Shown piece by piece: positions 43,571-55,276 of a stretch of 64,000 bases of DNA (position 1 is its first letter; the number at the start of each line of letters is the position of its first letter). This DNA comes from Agarophyton chilense (lineage: Eukaryota > Rhodophyta > Florideophyceae > Gracilariales > Gracilariaceae), in NCBI GenBank assembly GCA_030374765.1, contig JARGXX010000115.1:310001-374000 (forward strand), in the 5' to 3' direction. A program made the position numbers and the translations under genes. The notes under the pieces were generated by a model. The model saw nothing but the letters and a program-made list of their open reading frames with translations, searched no databases and was not told where the DNA came from.

Positions 43571-45190
43571 ATGATCTCTATCTTTCCTGTCTTCCTCGTC
43601 TTGTTCGCCCTTCTTATCTCCACGAATGGGCAACAAACCACAGACTTTCTCATCGTCGGTGGAGGTACAGCTGGCTGTGTGCTTGCTTCAAAGCTTTGCA
43701 CTGCCTTCCCCAATCAGCGCATCACCGTCATTGAACGCGGTCTTCCAAGATCATCGTCCTCCAACTTCCTGGTCCAAGCCCCCAGGAACCTCTTCTCTGT
43801 GTTGTCAGACCGCACAGTCGCGGAGCTCATTCCCTCCCTTCCAGATGTTGGAATCAACTCACGCGGCGTGGATGCTGTAACTGGTTCTACTTTGGGTGGG
43901 TCCACGGCTATCAATGGCATGCAATGGACAGTTCCGTTTCCAGGAACGGTTGAACAATGGGGTGTTAACAACCTCACGTCTAATCTCGCCGACGCTTACT
44001 TCCGTGCAGTTTATGAAAAGGTGGGATTCGGACCTCCGCAAAATCCTCTTCAATACGCAGATGAATATGTACAAGCGGGAATTGATTCTGGGTTCGAATT
44101 AAGTGACGATCCATTCGAACAACCATTCCGTTCAATTTGGCAAACACGCCTTTCCATTACTAGTTCCTTTCGGCGAAATGACGCTTGTTCAGCCTACCTT
44201 CTTCCACTTCTTCAGACGGACTGCTCTCAGAACGTGAACCTCATCCAAGGTCTCACTGTTTCAAAGATTGTTTTCCAAAGAACCTCTAACCACACTGTTC
44301 CAACTGAACCCCCTTCGTTAAGAGCTGTGGCCGTTGATACGATTTCCACCCCGTCAAGTTCGCAGCAGCCCCAACGCATCTTCGCATCCAAAGAAATCCT
44401 TGTCACTGCCGGTCCATACAATTCTCCAAAGCTGTTACAACTTTCTGGCATTGGTCTGAAGCCCGTGCTTGACGCAGCCGGTGTGCCTCAAGTACTCGAT
44501 CTGCCCGTGGGGGAGGCTACCATCTGTCGCGCATCTGGTACTATTCCTTCGACGTACAGCGGCGTCCCCGACGAAGCAGCAAACAATCTGACATTAGTGA
44601 ACTCTCTCGAAGCTCGCCGACGATGGGACGAGGGGCTGGGAGGCATTCTAGGGACACCTGTTTCGGCCGCAAATGGTCGCGCTGGTACAGACGCGTACTT
44701 TGGTTCTTCACTCGTTCCGTTTATTCCAGGCTCTCCAGAGATTCGTTCTGCTTGCTATCACAACACCGAAACGACTGGATACCTTCGTATTCGCGATTCA
44801 AATCCGTTCAGTTCCCCGTTAGTCAAGTACAATCTACTTTCTTCCCAACAGGACTTGCAGAGGTTGACAAACTGTCTAAAAGAAATGGCTGATCTTCATC
44901 GAAAGTTTCCGGAACGATTCGGTATGTCATTTATGTACCCCCCTAATGGGGTTATTACGGAGGAATTTGTTCGGAGTGTTGCCCAGTGGGGGGCTCATTT
45001 CGTCGGTGGCTGTCCAATTGGGTCCGTTTTGCGAGGGGATTTCAAAGTGAATGGTGTAAGTGATTTGCGAGTCATAGATGCGTCAGCCATACGCACTATG
45101 CCAGTTTCTGCAGGACCTATGGCTTCTGTATATATGCTAGCTGAGTTGATGGGAGACAGGCTGGTGGAGGAGTATAAAGCCGCACCATAA
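43571..45190 (+). CDS. Secreted GMC-oxidoreductase-like flavoprotein, copy 2
   Basis: An intact 539-residue ORF. Signal peptide MISIFPVFLVLFALLISTNG is followed by the FAD fold DFLIVGGGTAGCVLASKL and ITVIERG. Signatures STLGGSTAINGMQW and TAGPYNSPKLLQLSGIG match the GMC family. As in copy 1, the C-terminal motif keeps His (GAHFVGGCPIG) but has Gly in VSAGPMASVYMLAE where Asn or His is usual. The two proteins align over their full length with few gaps, showing tandem duplication. Absence of any disabling mutation, in a region where nearly every other gene is broken, suggests selection on both. Length is typical for the family. Substrate unknown. Confidence 0.9.
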   Translation: MISIFPVFLVLFALLISTNGQQTTDFLIVGGGTAGCVLASKLCTAFPNQRITVIERGLPRSSSSNFLVQAPRNLFSVLSDRTVAELIPSLPDVGINSRGVDAVTGSTLGGSTAINGMQWTVPFPGTVEQWGVNNLTSNLADAYFRAVYEKVGFGPPQNPLQYADEYVQAGIDSGFELSDDPFEQPFRSIWQTRLSITSSFRRNDACSAYLLPLLQTDCSQNVNLIQGLTVSKIVFQRTSNHTVPTEPPSLRAVAVDTISTPSSSQQPQRIFASKEILVTAGPYNSPKLLQLSGIGLKPVLDAAGVPQVLDLPVGEATICRASGTIPSTYSGVPDEAANNLTLVNSLEARRRWDEGLGGILGTPVSAANGRAGTDAYFGSSLVPFIPGSPEIRSACYHNTETTGYLRIRDSNPFSSPLVKYNLLSSQQDLQRLTNCLKEMADLHRKFPERFGMSFMYPPNGVITEEFVRSVAQWGAHFVGGCPIGSVLRGDFKVNGVSDLRVIDASAIRTMPVSAGPMASVYMLAELMGDRLVEEYKAAP

Positions 45191-45420
45191 TGCGTTGGAA
45201 CAGAATGAGTTTAGAAATTTAGACGTATGTCATACCAGTATCATCCTTCGTACTGTGAGAGCATGCTGTTACCAAACGTGATTTCACTTTTATTTCATGA
45301 GGCTCTCCCTCTTCGTTGGTTAAATCTTGTACGGATTCTACATTTATCGACTCGTAAAACTAAAAACTAAGTGTTTGAACTTGGTTCGAACATTCTCTCG
45401 TTTGCTATTGTTGAAATATA

Positions 45421-45426
45421 AATAAA
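45421..45426 (+). terminator. Possible polyadenylation signal of copy 2
   Basis: AATAAA about 230 bases downstream of the stop; weak evidence by itself. Confidence 0.3.
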
Positions 45427-45539
45427 AATGGTTGCCATGAAATAGTTCTATTACCTACACCCTCTCTGAGAACATGAAAACTACAGCAAATATCCAAAGT
45501 ATTTGATAAATTCGGAACAATGTACCAACTCATTTTTGT

Positions 45540-46738
45540 TCATATAGGTTGATTCTTCTTGTTAGTAGCATTGTCCTGATCGTTCATGCTAAAATCTGAT
45601 GTATCGTCCTCCGGATCGGATCTGGTTGCACGTTGATTGATACTACAAGGTTCAACTTCTATGTTGATACATTTTGCCGAGTCCAAAATACAGCTGTCTA
45701 GTTCATCGATGGCTTCTTGTATGGAAGCTGCTAGTTGATTTCCGGTGATGGCTGAGCGTACATCTTCCATTGCAGATCGTATTAGAATGCCAGTGGAGTC
45801 GAGGACGACAACGGTACCAGTGTTAAGATCATATGGCAAAATTGGTGTGGAGCAAGACCATTTCTTATGTTTCTCCTTTTCTTTCTTAATACATATTTGA
45901 ATGAGGTCGCCGACGGATACAGTTTGGACTTCAATAGCTTTGGATCGGAGGATAAAGGTGAGTTTTTGTTTAGCGAGGAGCTTCTCATGGGCACGACGAA
46001 TTTCATCGAGTATCGGCTTCGAAGAGTTTGATGAATCAAGAGGCTGGGTGTATCCTTTGGCGAGCTCATGCGCTTACATAACATCATTGCTGTACAGGTC
46101 GTTAGAAATACGAATAAACTGTTGAATTAACAGAGTAATATCAATATCAGACTTTTTGGTACCTTTCAGACGAAGATATACGTCTCTGATTATGCGGTGT
46201 TTCGACTCTAATGTGTTCTTGCTGTGACGTCGAGGGGGTATAGGTCAAGGTACTATGCCCATATTCGAAAGGTAGGAAGCTATAATGGAGTTGTTGAAAG
46301 CAGGATCAAATTGAGCCGAGTCGGGGATGAGGGCGGCGGGGAAGGGAAGTGGGGGCATAAAGAAGAATTCCAGTGCGCATCAAAAGCTTTGGTAGCTCTT
46401 TTCATTGTTGTGTCTGGGACACAGGAGCCTGTAGAATATCTGGTTGTGGAATCCATCATGTGTAATATGCAGTGTTTGTCAAGATAAAAATGATTCAAGC
46501 AAAGAATATGGTTGAATGGGCGTGATATAGACGAGAGCGATTTATTTCTGTTTGTTAGCTGGGGCGAAGAGGCGGTGCAGTGGATGCAGGTTTCCAGCAC
46601 TTGAGCGAGATAGTTCTTCACTGGAGCGCCCACTAAATCGTTGCGGTCCAGAAGAGTCTTGATTTCTATGAAGTTAGAGTGACCAAACACACGTTTATGG
46701 ACCTTATGGATGATACGTTTATTATCAGCCCATGACAT
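45540..46738 (-). pseudogene. CopiaB integrase region (Copia3-like lineage)
   Basis: Reading on the minus strand from 46738: VHKRVFGHSNFIEIKTLL and LETCIHC (HHCC domain), then LCLNHFYLDKHCILHMMD, where the first catalytic Asp appears as Asn. After a gap and frame changes, ISNDLYSNDVM, ARDQL-like KLLAKQKLTFILRSKA and GDLIQICIKKEKEK follow. These match Copia3 blocks in order. The last open part (45839-45540) is Ser/Asp-rich linker. Several frameshifts and stops. The gag-protease half of the same element lies at 50240-51110, on the other side of a piggyBac insertion. Confidence 0.8.
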
Positions 46739-46804
46739 GTGTAGTATTCTACACCTTCGGATAGCCGATGCATCCTTTTTTTCGAGTAGTTTCTATACGA
46801 CCAC

Positions 46805-46822
46805 TGGCCTCATATGAGGCCA
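46805..46822. repeat. 18-bp perfect palindrome left of piggyBac
   Basis: TGGCCTCATATGAGGCCA is its own reverse complement. Near-copies lie on the other side of the transposase gene at 49602 and 49623. Possible subterminal site; function unproven. Confidence 0.6.
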
Positions 46823-46885
46823 AAATTACAACATCGATAATTTTTGTAAACGTTGTCAATTTCCTTAAATTTTTGTGCCTAGACG

Positions 46886-49119
46886 TTGTCAACACTCTCT
46901 TCTTCTCTGGCGTCAACCTCAAAGATCACGAACGATCGTCCACAACTTGTAAACAACATCATCTTTACTACATTCTTTCGTAATTTATCAAATATGTCAT
47001 CATCTATGGATCCTCGTCGTCTAGTGGGAAACAGATTACACACCCGCGCACGTCTCACCACATCAGAGAGCGACTGTAAACGTTTCTTTGGCACGCAATG
47101 GAAGACAAAACTGGTCAGCGTAAGTGTTACAAAAGTAAAGATTGTTATCAAAAATAATCGGAAACACACTTCTGTCACGATAAACTTCAAGCTATCTGGT
47201 TGCGAGAAAGTATACACTTTCAAACTTTGCAATTTAAAAGCTGGAGATCATGTCACGGTTCAAGAAACTGCTCTAATAGCCATCAATTTCAACGTAGAGA
47301 TAAATGGTGTTGCTATTACTAATGAAGTTTCGAACAATGAAGGTCAGCATACTGTCGCAGATGGCGATCACTGTTACACAATAAATCCGTTGAGCCCTCT
47401 TACTGTGACAAAAAGTGACACACAAGACAGCTATGTGGAAGTTCATTCGACGAAATGGGCAACTGAAAATGTATCCTTGACTCCGAATGGTACAGTGCAA
47501 ATGCATCAATGGAAAGTCACGGGAACTGTTGTACATTTTATCTCTGCCATTTATGCACCTTCGGGACTCTTTCCATACGATTTATTCATGTGGATGTTTC
47601 CTGTAACTCATTTGGAAAAGATATTTTGATCTACCGAATCTTGGCTGGAATAAAAAGGCTTAAAGCAGACTAAAGGAGGTGTAATTTTGAAGTTTTTTGG
47701 TTTGATGGTGTTAATGACACACTTCAAGTTTTCAGTAGAAGATCAATTTGGTCTAAAAACACATATTCTAAATATATCGAATCTAAGCAGCTCGGAAAGA
47801 TCATGCCACGAAATCGGTTTGAACATATAAGGCAATTCATCGTTTTCAGTGGCTCTGAAAACGATCAAAAATCAGAAGAATGCAGGTGGTCATGCGTTTC
47901 TGAGTTTTTGAAAGCTATAAATGACCATCGGAAAGCGTTCGTAACTTCGTCACACACTTTCTGCGTGGACGAAAGTATGTCACGTTGGTATGGACTTGGA
48001 GGGAACTGGATTGAAATTGGACTTCCACACTACACTGCTCTCGATAGGAAACCTGAAAACGGTTGTGAATTAAAAGCAGTGTGTTGTAGAGGGAGTGGAA
48101 TTATTCTCAAAATAGAAATCACGATGGAAACTACGCGATAAGATGTACAGCCTTTTGAGTCAGAACATGTACATGGAACAGCTGTTTTAATGAGACTTGT
48201 TGAAAATTGGTTCGCAACTGATTGAATCGTTTGAGCCGATTCATATTTTGCATCTGTTGAAACCGCTGAAGAACTTTGAAAAAGAGGAATGCGATTTATT
48301 GGGGTCGTAAAAATAGCCACCAGAATGTTCCCAATGAAACATCTTTCCGAACTTACGATTACGGCACGAGGCCAGCACGTGTGAATGGTCTCGAAACTGC
48401 CTGAATTGGATCGGAAGACGATGTCTGTGCTTTGGGTGGACCTCTAGAGGAGACATTTCATCAGCACTTGTAGCAATACCCTACCAGGAACTTCCACTTC
48501 TCGTGAAAGATGGAGGACAACTGATGGAATAACAAAGAAAATTCCGCTTTCCATTGCTATTCCAGAAGTTTGTGAGGATTACTATTCTTGTTGTTCAAGA
48601 ATTGATTGGCATAATAGGTCACGTCAAGATGATCTGAATATGGAAAAGAAGTTTGAAGTGAAATAATGGTCTTTTAGAGTGAATACTTCTTTGCTGGCAA
48701 TGTGCGTGGTTGATGCTTGGAATCTTTACAAGGGTGCATACGAAAACACATTAAATCTTACACCGCATAATTTCTATTGTAATCTCGCAGACTGCTTAAT
48801 AGATAACAACTGGGATGCTATTCGAACTATGAAAAGAAAATGTAAGGAGGAAGATGAAATAGAAACCCCATATATGGCTGGTACCGGCATTCATTTAATG
48901 GAGTCCAATCGAAAAAGAAGGAAATTGGATGGTTCTCTGACGTCTCAAACATATCAAGGACGATGCAAAGTCTGCAAGACCACTTACGAATCCAAATTTG
49001 TTTGTTTAGAATGCGAAAAGTACAATGATATGGATGTTTATATATGTTACAATGGAACCGGTCGGGAGTGTTTTATAGATCATCTGCGTGACATTCATCA
49101 CATGTCGAGCAACATTTAG
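46886..49119 (+). pseudogene. piggyBac-type (PGBD) transposase, decayed
   Basis: piggyBac transposases cut and paste at TTAA through a D-D-D catalytic core. The N-terminal part (46886-47629) contains RLTTSESDCKRFFGTQWKTK and PYDLFMWMFPVTHLEKIF. A shift follows, then GVILKFFGLMVLMTHFKF. The core in frame 1 has FCVDESMSRWYG (first Asp, 47965), ADSYFASVETAEEL (second, 48236) and RIDWHNRSRQDDLNMEKKF (third, 48598). The C-terminal Cys-rich domain reads CKVCKTTYESKFVCLEC and CYNGTGRECFIDHLRDIHH (48964-49100). Five or more in-frame stops and at least one frameshift inactivate it. TTAA-flanked terminal inverted repeats were not found by eye. It splits the minus-strand CopiaB remnant. Confidence 0.88.
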
Positions 49120-49601
49120 TCAACAACATTGATGGTCGTGTGTCAACATGCGTTTTTAAGGCTTTTTAGAGGCAATTTTTAAGAGTATAACGCAAAACTT
49201 CAAATTACCTTAAGCCCCCAAATAATTCAATCCACGTTATTCAACTTGCTAGATTTATTATGGTCTCTGACGAAACAATCCCTTTAGCAGATGCCACCTT
49301 ATTCTGTCTGCTGTTCAAGTGGACGCGAATGCGTTCTTAGACCATAATAGTTTTTAAATTAGTCGAGCTCCCGTAGGAGTTTTCGAGTTACACTGAACTC
49401 AGCGAGGTTTGAACTCTGTTTTTATCAGTCTCCGAGCTGTCGTGAAACCATTAAGCTGCTGTTGCTGAAGACAACTGTCTAAGGAATGAACTTTAAAGCA
49501 GGAGGAAGATGATTAGAAAATTAGTTTTTTTCTTAGAAAATAGAATACGCCGCTGCAGTATGGAAACCAGCGAGTTTTACTAATTTTTTGAAAAATAGAA
49601 C

Positions 49602-49640
49602 TGGCCTCCTATGAGGCCATGCTGGCCTCATGTAAGGCCA
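49602..49640. repeat. Two tandem near-palindromes right of piggyBac
   Basis: TGGCCTCCTATGAGGCCA (49602-49619) and TGGCCTCATGTAAGGCCA (49623-49640) are near-copies of the palindrome at 46805, spaced 21 bases apart. Confidence 0.6.
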
Positions 49641-50239
49641 ATCCGTCGGGTGCGTAGACACTAGGTACGATAATACTCATATAAGGCTGTGACGGCATGG
49701 ATTGAGTTATGAGCAACATCCCGCAGAGGTTGCATGTTTCACGTGCGAGTTGGCTTTCAACGGCGCATGTAGTGGATGGCCACGTGGAAGGTAAGTCTAC
49801 CCTTCTTAGACGGAAGCCCATTAGAGATGATTACCGTATACTGTAGAGGTGCTAATTGGCTCACCAAGTTTTATATCTAGATATTATTTTGTGGCCCTCA
49901 CCTCTGGGCACAGTACATATGGTACAGAGGTGAGCGCTAACTCCAAAGTAAAGGAGACAACAACGAGATCGCAATTGACTTGTTCCTTGTTCAGGAGTCT
50001 TTAACCCTAGATCCGGATAAGCTACAACAAGTAGTTGTCCGTTCAACAACGACCATAGTCTGTCAACCACCCTCATTAGCGAGTGGGGCTTTACAACCCT
50101 CATCTTCTAGCTCGCTAGTGTTGCAGCTCTATCACTCCCTTTTCCCTTCGCCGCAAGCACCCCTATCGGCAGTCCGAACGCTTGTGCAAGTGTTTGCTCT
50201 CTCCGTTAGAGCGGATACTACAACCTATTTTTATCGACG
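49641..50239. other. No gene; small hairpin
   Basis: No coding signal. CTCACCTCTG and CAGAGGTGAG near 49898-49936 form a 10-bp inverted repeat around CACAGTACATATGGTA. The junction between the piggyBac insertion and CopiaB lies somewhere near the right edge. Confidence 0.45.
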
Positions 50240-51110
50240 TTGTCAAAAGTAGTAGTAGCGCAGTATGGTATAGACGCGGCGTGAGCCTGAAGTTGTTGTG
50301 CTGGGGGCCGAAACTTCGATGCGGAACGTATGAGTGTAAATTGTGCGACAAGAAGGTGAACGAGCCTTGAGATCCTTCGTCAGAGTTTGGAGGTAGCTTA
50401 ACCATATCTTCATGCATGTGCAAGATATTGTAGTACTGAGATACATTATGACCTACAACCCATGGTGAGGAGCCTTCGATGATTAAGTGTCTAATTCGAA
50501 CCGTGTTTCCTTGGTCAGTTTGAGCTTCAAAAATTACCGAGTCAAGTAGTTTCCGAGTTTCGCTAGAGTGTTTGACAGAACCATATTGCCATTTATTATA
50601 GTCGCCGAGAAATGTAGGGATTGGATTGAGTTTTCCCTTTCAGTTTGGGCACATGATGCGTTGGATGAGGAGGAACTCATCCTTTCCAATTCCACTATAT
50701 GGAGCGCCATCGTTCTGCAGTGGACCGATTTCAGCTTTGAACACTCTTCATTATCTATCCAAAAGTACCCGAGCTGAACCATATTGAATGTTATGGTCTT
50801 TCTGGACTTATCATCATGATCCTGGTCTCTAGAAGAAATTTTCAGGCTTCAATGAACCATATTCTCTTTGATCAGAAGCCCAGTGTCCGTATTTGTTGCA
50901 TTAGAAACACTTACATTTTGATTTCAGGTCAGACAGTTGTTCTGTGGTGATCGTGAGTTTCTTCTTTGATCCGGAGGTAATTCTTCTAGAGGAAACGCTT
51001 TGAGCGTAGGAAGGATTCAACACTTTAGAAGTAGATCCAGACGTCGTTGGTTGATTAATACGGTCACATTGACGTTGAACAGAAACAATGGACTCATATG
51101 CCACCCTTTC
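50240..51110 (-). pseudogene. CopiaB gag/protease region (Copia3-like lineage)
   Basis: On the minus strand: a gag end with a zinc-knuckle-like CKCF...CNKYGHWASD (about 50910-50860); a protease-like block NDGAPYSGIGKDEFLLIQ (about 50710), matching the unusual DDGAPYSAIG of Copia3; and WQYGSVKHSSETRKLL and DQGNTVRIRHLIIEG (50585-50475), collinear with Copia3. Stops and shifts throughout. Together with 45540-46738 this makes one minus-strand Copia remnant whose middle was split by piggyBac. Confidence 0.78.
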
Positions 51111-51957
51111 TAAATACTGACTAATTGTAAAATTTTGTGGTATAAACCAAAACGGTAGCGAGGGGTGTAAGACATGTCGGTTCTAGGGAGCGCGGGATGT
51201 ACTCGACCTAGGAGGCGGAGATTGAGGATACATGTAGAGTGTGGCAGCACCAGCCACTGAAGGGTGCAACGGGAACGGTGGGCTTACAAGGACCACGTTC
51301 GTAGACGACGATGTACAGCGCACGCGGGTCCGGAAACCCGAAAGGACACTAGGCTTACATTTATGGTCGACTGTAGAAACGAAAAAGGGTAAAAGTAGTC
51401 TAGTCGGTGCTTGTCTTTACGATAGTGACGGGGGTGGCCATGTTTGGTGAAGATATATCTCACCAGCCACCCGACTTACGTTGGAACTCCTTGCAACTTG
51501 GCAACCAGGAGGTGCACCCCTAGTAGAATTGAAGCGCTGTGTACACGTAGATTGTGGAGTGCATTCATCTAAGAAAGTTTCTCCGTGCGTACACATCGTG
51601 TGCACTGCACTGCAGTGGTTGTAGAGTGTCCACACGGGATTTTCAGTTTTCGAAAGGTCACTCCTTGCCCACTCCACAGACACTCAAGCGCGCCAGGTCT
51701 TACAGGAAGATTGGGTTCGCAGTACAGGTTTGTCACACTTGCACAGATTCTACTTTGTGACACGGCGCTTCTTCTCTTTGTCGCTCTGCTAATATAAGCC
51801 TTTACCTGTTCACACCATCTATTGAATAGGATGTAGAATTGAGCAATTAATGAGCCAACAGAGGATCATCCAAAATATACGTTCGGACACGCCCATAACT
51901 GCCACCAGCACTTCTGCTACTACCTCCTGTCGAACCGTGCAGGCGCGAAGGGCGGTG
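51111..51957. other. No recognisable gene
   Basis: Expected to hold the 5' LTR of CopiaB and one end of the CACTA-like element, but I could not identify either border. Only short overlapping ORFs. Confidence 0.4.
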
Positions 51958-54216
51958 TTATAAACATCCTACTAGCCTTTGAATGATGGAGACGTCCTCT
52001 AACGTCGCCCCAGTGAAAACCTTTTCCACTTGCCCCTCCTTGTAAACCTGCCCTTGTAGCTCTAGCTTCAGGTCGTTACACCAGTCGAACCACCCCATTA
52101 CATACTTGCGCCTCCAGTCGAATGAAAGTAGTGGTTCTTTTTCGTCAGCATTCGAAAAGTCAAGTTCCATAATGCGTAACAGGCGCCCGTAGTATAAATT
52201 CGAGGAATCTTCAGTGCAGTCCATTTCTACGGCGACGTAGCTTTTTTCAAGTAAGGAAGGGTTCCTTTTCTCTCTCCCTTGCGACTTCGAATACACTCCA
52301 TCCCTTTGAACAATTCCTCCAGAGATGAACCGAACGCACGAACACAACCGTTCCTTTTTAACTTTAGACACAATTATTCGTGCCTGATCCTCGCTCAGAT
52401 CAGCGTGCTTTCGAACTAAGTAGCTCCTTAGAAGTATTCGTAGGCGCAGTGCAACACAAAACTCTTCCATGTTTATCGACTTCTGAGGACCGAGTACTTC
52501 AAAGTTCCCTCCCCCGATTAGTCTCTCCACTGCATTATCTTCGCTGAGAAAAGGCATCTTGTAGAACATATTGAATGCTTCCCTGAAGACAGCCCTTCTC
52601 GTCATGCTTTCAGCCGCCAAGTTCCGGGCGTTATTTATATCCTGCACTCAGCCCACATTTCGCTCTAGCCAGAACTGCGAGACCGCTCCAAGTGGACCAA
52701 ACCTCTCCATGCATTCAGCCAGGTGAAGCCCAGCGTGAATGGTTGACTTGCAAACTCTAATGCGTTCGGGGTCGTACCGAAAGTAATACCTCTCAAAGTC
52801 TTCAAAAACCTTAACAGAGAGTTCTCGAGTGCTGGTCACGTCAGCCAGTGAAAGAGCCAGTCTGAAGCATATGTCCACCAATTCTGCTAAATAGGCAAAA
52901 CCAGTGACGTACGGATTTGGCAGTACTCCGTCCAAGAAGACGATCGAATACGATATAGTTAAGCGCTTCAATTCAACTGCTTTCCAATCCTTGTACCTGG
53001 AATGCTCCCTTGGCTTCGGAGCAATTTGTCCCGAAATGGTTGAGCCCCATCGCCTCATTTCAGCGTCCAATAAGCTGACTTGCTGCTTTGATAGCGAAAA
53101 AACTTCACCTTTCATCTCATACATCAATCGCAAAATATCTCGTTGGATATTCATAAATGTGTGTATCACATCCTGAGGGAACAGATCGTATGAGCTGACG
53201 CTTGGCAGCAAGAACAATATTGACTTCTTAGAAGTTCCGGTCTCCTCTCTCACACGTCTGCGAGCAGCTTCTGTCCGGCAAGCATCTAGTTGCTGAAATG
53301 GATGAGAGATGGAGAGAGGTGTGCGATAATTCAAACTCCTAGGGTTGAAGAAAACTTGAAGCTCATTGGTGCCACTCAGGTCTCTCATTCTAGAAGGAAA
53401 GTACATTTGCCCGTCATACACCCCTTCTACTTCACATTCTCGACAGGGTTTCTTCCCGTTTGGACCGGAGAGCCCTGCCTCTTTAGAAACTGCTGGCTGG
53501 TCACCAGAGAAAAAGACGAGGTGTATTCGTACCCGGCGTGTAATGCGGTCAGGAAACTGCAGAAGCGCTCCATCTTCTGAGAATGAATCGGCGATTCTGT
53601 TGATAAGTGGAATCAGGACTGATTGGAGATCTTGAGGCTGGTCCGGTCCAGGTATGAAGCCCAATGGAATAATGTTTTGCATCCGATGGCGCACAACTGG
53701 TGCCAGATTTAAATTAAGAGACGAGATGATCCACACGTCTTATCGATGATTCTTGAATGCCTGAAACCCATCCGTTGATACCCCGATGAACATGTCATGT
53801 TTCACTCCTTCTTTTCCTCCATACCGGGCAAGCAGCTTCTGGTACTAGCTGCCATGGGTGTAGTCACTAATGACGTCGTCGTCTTGTCGATTTGAAATGC
53901 GACGGCGCTACTCGTAAAGAGCCTGGCAAGTTTTCTCTTCCTTCACGATAGTTTTTAGTCTGGGAAGCAATGGTATGTATGTAAAGATACTTTTGACATC
54001 TTCAAAGTACTGAGGAGCCGGACTGTTACATATGCTGCAGACATCACGAAATGTACCCGTAGTATCGTCTTGATGCCGATCGGCGAACATCATATGTCCG
54101 GGACATAACGCGTATTCTTGCAAGGTCTCAGACAATCCAGTTGACCCACAAATGAATGATGTGACGGTCTTCCAACTTTTGCAAGGGGCATTGACCAGTG
54201 AGAGAACTTCATCCAT
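51958..54216 (-). pseudogene. CACTA/Plavaka-like (Tnp2-type) transposase
   Basis: One minus-strand frame of about 753 codons, from MDEVLSLVNAPCKSWK (54216) to 51958, is interrupted only by in-frame stops (TAG near 53905, TAG near 53846, TAA near 53739, TGA at 52648). Features typical of Tnp2-type transposases: CSICNSPAPQYF; IGVSTDGFQAFKN (probable first catalytic Asp); PCRECEVEGVYDGQMYFP; a HPFQQLDACR block; and DLFPQDVIHTFMNIQRDIL. A C-terminal part (LHLAECMERFGPLGAVSQFWLERNVG) is also present. Stops fit Gln or Arg codons changed by C-to-T. Terminal CACT-type inverted repeats and a 3-bp duplication were not located. Family assignment is from memory of motif order. Confidence 0.72.
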
Positions 54217-54275
54217 GACTGTTCACTCTAGACCTTTTTTTGATAGAGCTCCACCCATCCCTTGTTCTCTCTGAT

Positions 54276-55211
54276 TCAAGCAGGTGGTCCTGAAATTCTG
54301 GTGAGCATTTTAAAAGGCTCAATGACTTCACTATTGTTTATTGCTTGTGCATTTCCTTCAAATCGTCCCCCACTGACGACATCCAAGGCTTCTTTTCCAT
54401 AATGTGATCTAGCTTCACCACTCCGGTCACCTTCGATAACCTCCAGAGGTTGCTCTTCACTGACGGAGCTATTCGGCGTTTCCCGAGTTATGGCGGCTGA
54501 GAGTATTTTTAATCGCTCCTCACCACCTGAAGAGGGAACCATTTCTGTATCGCTAAGACGAGCACGGGAATCTGATGGTGATGTAAGCATTAGTAAATGT
54601 GGTTCTGAACTGGCTAACGGCGGTGTTCTTGGTGTTTCATGTGATGCATAGAGGGCAATCTCTCCGCCAGCATCTGCGACCGTAGCCTGGACGCTCTCAG
54701 AGATCGGTTGTAGTGAGTGTGTTTCAGTGATAACGTTGGCATTCATTTCTTCAGCTCGCCTAGTTTCTGATATCAAAGCTTCATCGTTAAAATACCGGAT
54801 TGATTTCATAGCGTTGGGTGCGACAGGAGGAGATACAAAGAGAAGTAATGTGGGCGGTGTTTCGGAAAGTGGTTGTAGAACTTCATCCGTTGCAATCTTT
54901 TCATCGTCGCAATTGTCTCTTTCGTCATCCGTCGGATGCTCGAACATCTTATCGAAGCACTGAAATATGTATAAATTCAAATTCTCACCATGTATTCGGG
55001 GCCCTCTTGCAAATTGCCCACGACCTCGTGCAACGCGTCGATGTTTTGCTTCCTGGCAATGCTTGTTCATCGTTGTGAGATAAACCGGTCTTCCAAGCTT
55101 GCATCGACATTCGAACCACGGTGGACACACAAATCTTTTGATAGACATAAGTTGAAGGTGAGAGGAAGAAAGCTTAGTTTCTCTGGACTGGGGAACCATA
55201 TGTAGATTCAA
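54276..55211 (-). CDS. N-terminal ORF of the CACTA-like element, zinc-finger-like
   Basis: An open frame of 311 codons upstream of, and in a different phase from, the transposase. Near its start is CPPWFECRCKLGRPVYLTTMN followed by HCQEAKHRRV, a Cys/His cluster with the look of the N-terminal zinc finger that precedes the core in many CACTA/Plavaka transposases. The remainder is Ser/Thr/Glu-rich linker with no domain. It may be exon 1 of the transposase (an intron of about 60 bases would join it) or a separate ORF. It faces away from 55277-56869, so the two share the intergenic stretch 55212-55276 as a likely divergent promoter. Confidence 0.5.
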   Translation of the reverse strand: MNLHMVPQSRETKLSSSHLQLMSIKRFVCPPWFECRCKLGRPVYLTTMNKHCQEAKHRRVARGRGQFARGPRIHGENLNLYIFQCFDKMFEHPTDDERDNCDDEKIATDEVLQPLSETPPTLLLFVSPPVAPNAMKSIRYFNDEALISETRRAEEMNANVITETHSLQPISESVQATVADAGGEIALYASHETPRTPPLASSEPHLLMLTSPSDSRARLSDTEMVPSSGGEERLKILSAAITRETPNSSVSEEQPLEVIEGDRSGEARSHYGKEALDVVSGGRFEGNAQAINNSEVIEPFKMLTRISGPPA

Positions 55212-55276
55212 TATATGTTCTTGAACTCACAGAAAAAAGGTGGTACTTTCTCCTTTTCGTTTGAGCTGAACTGAAA

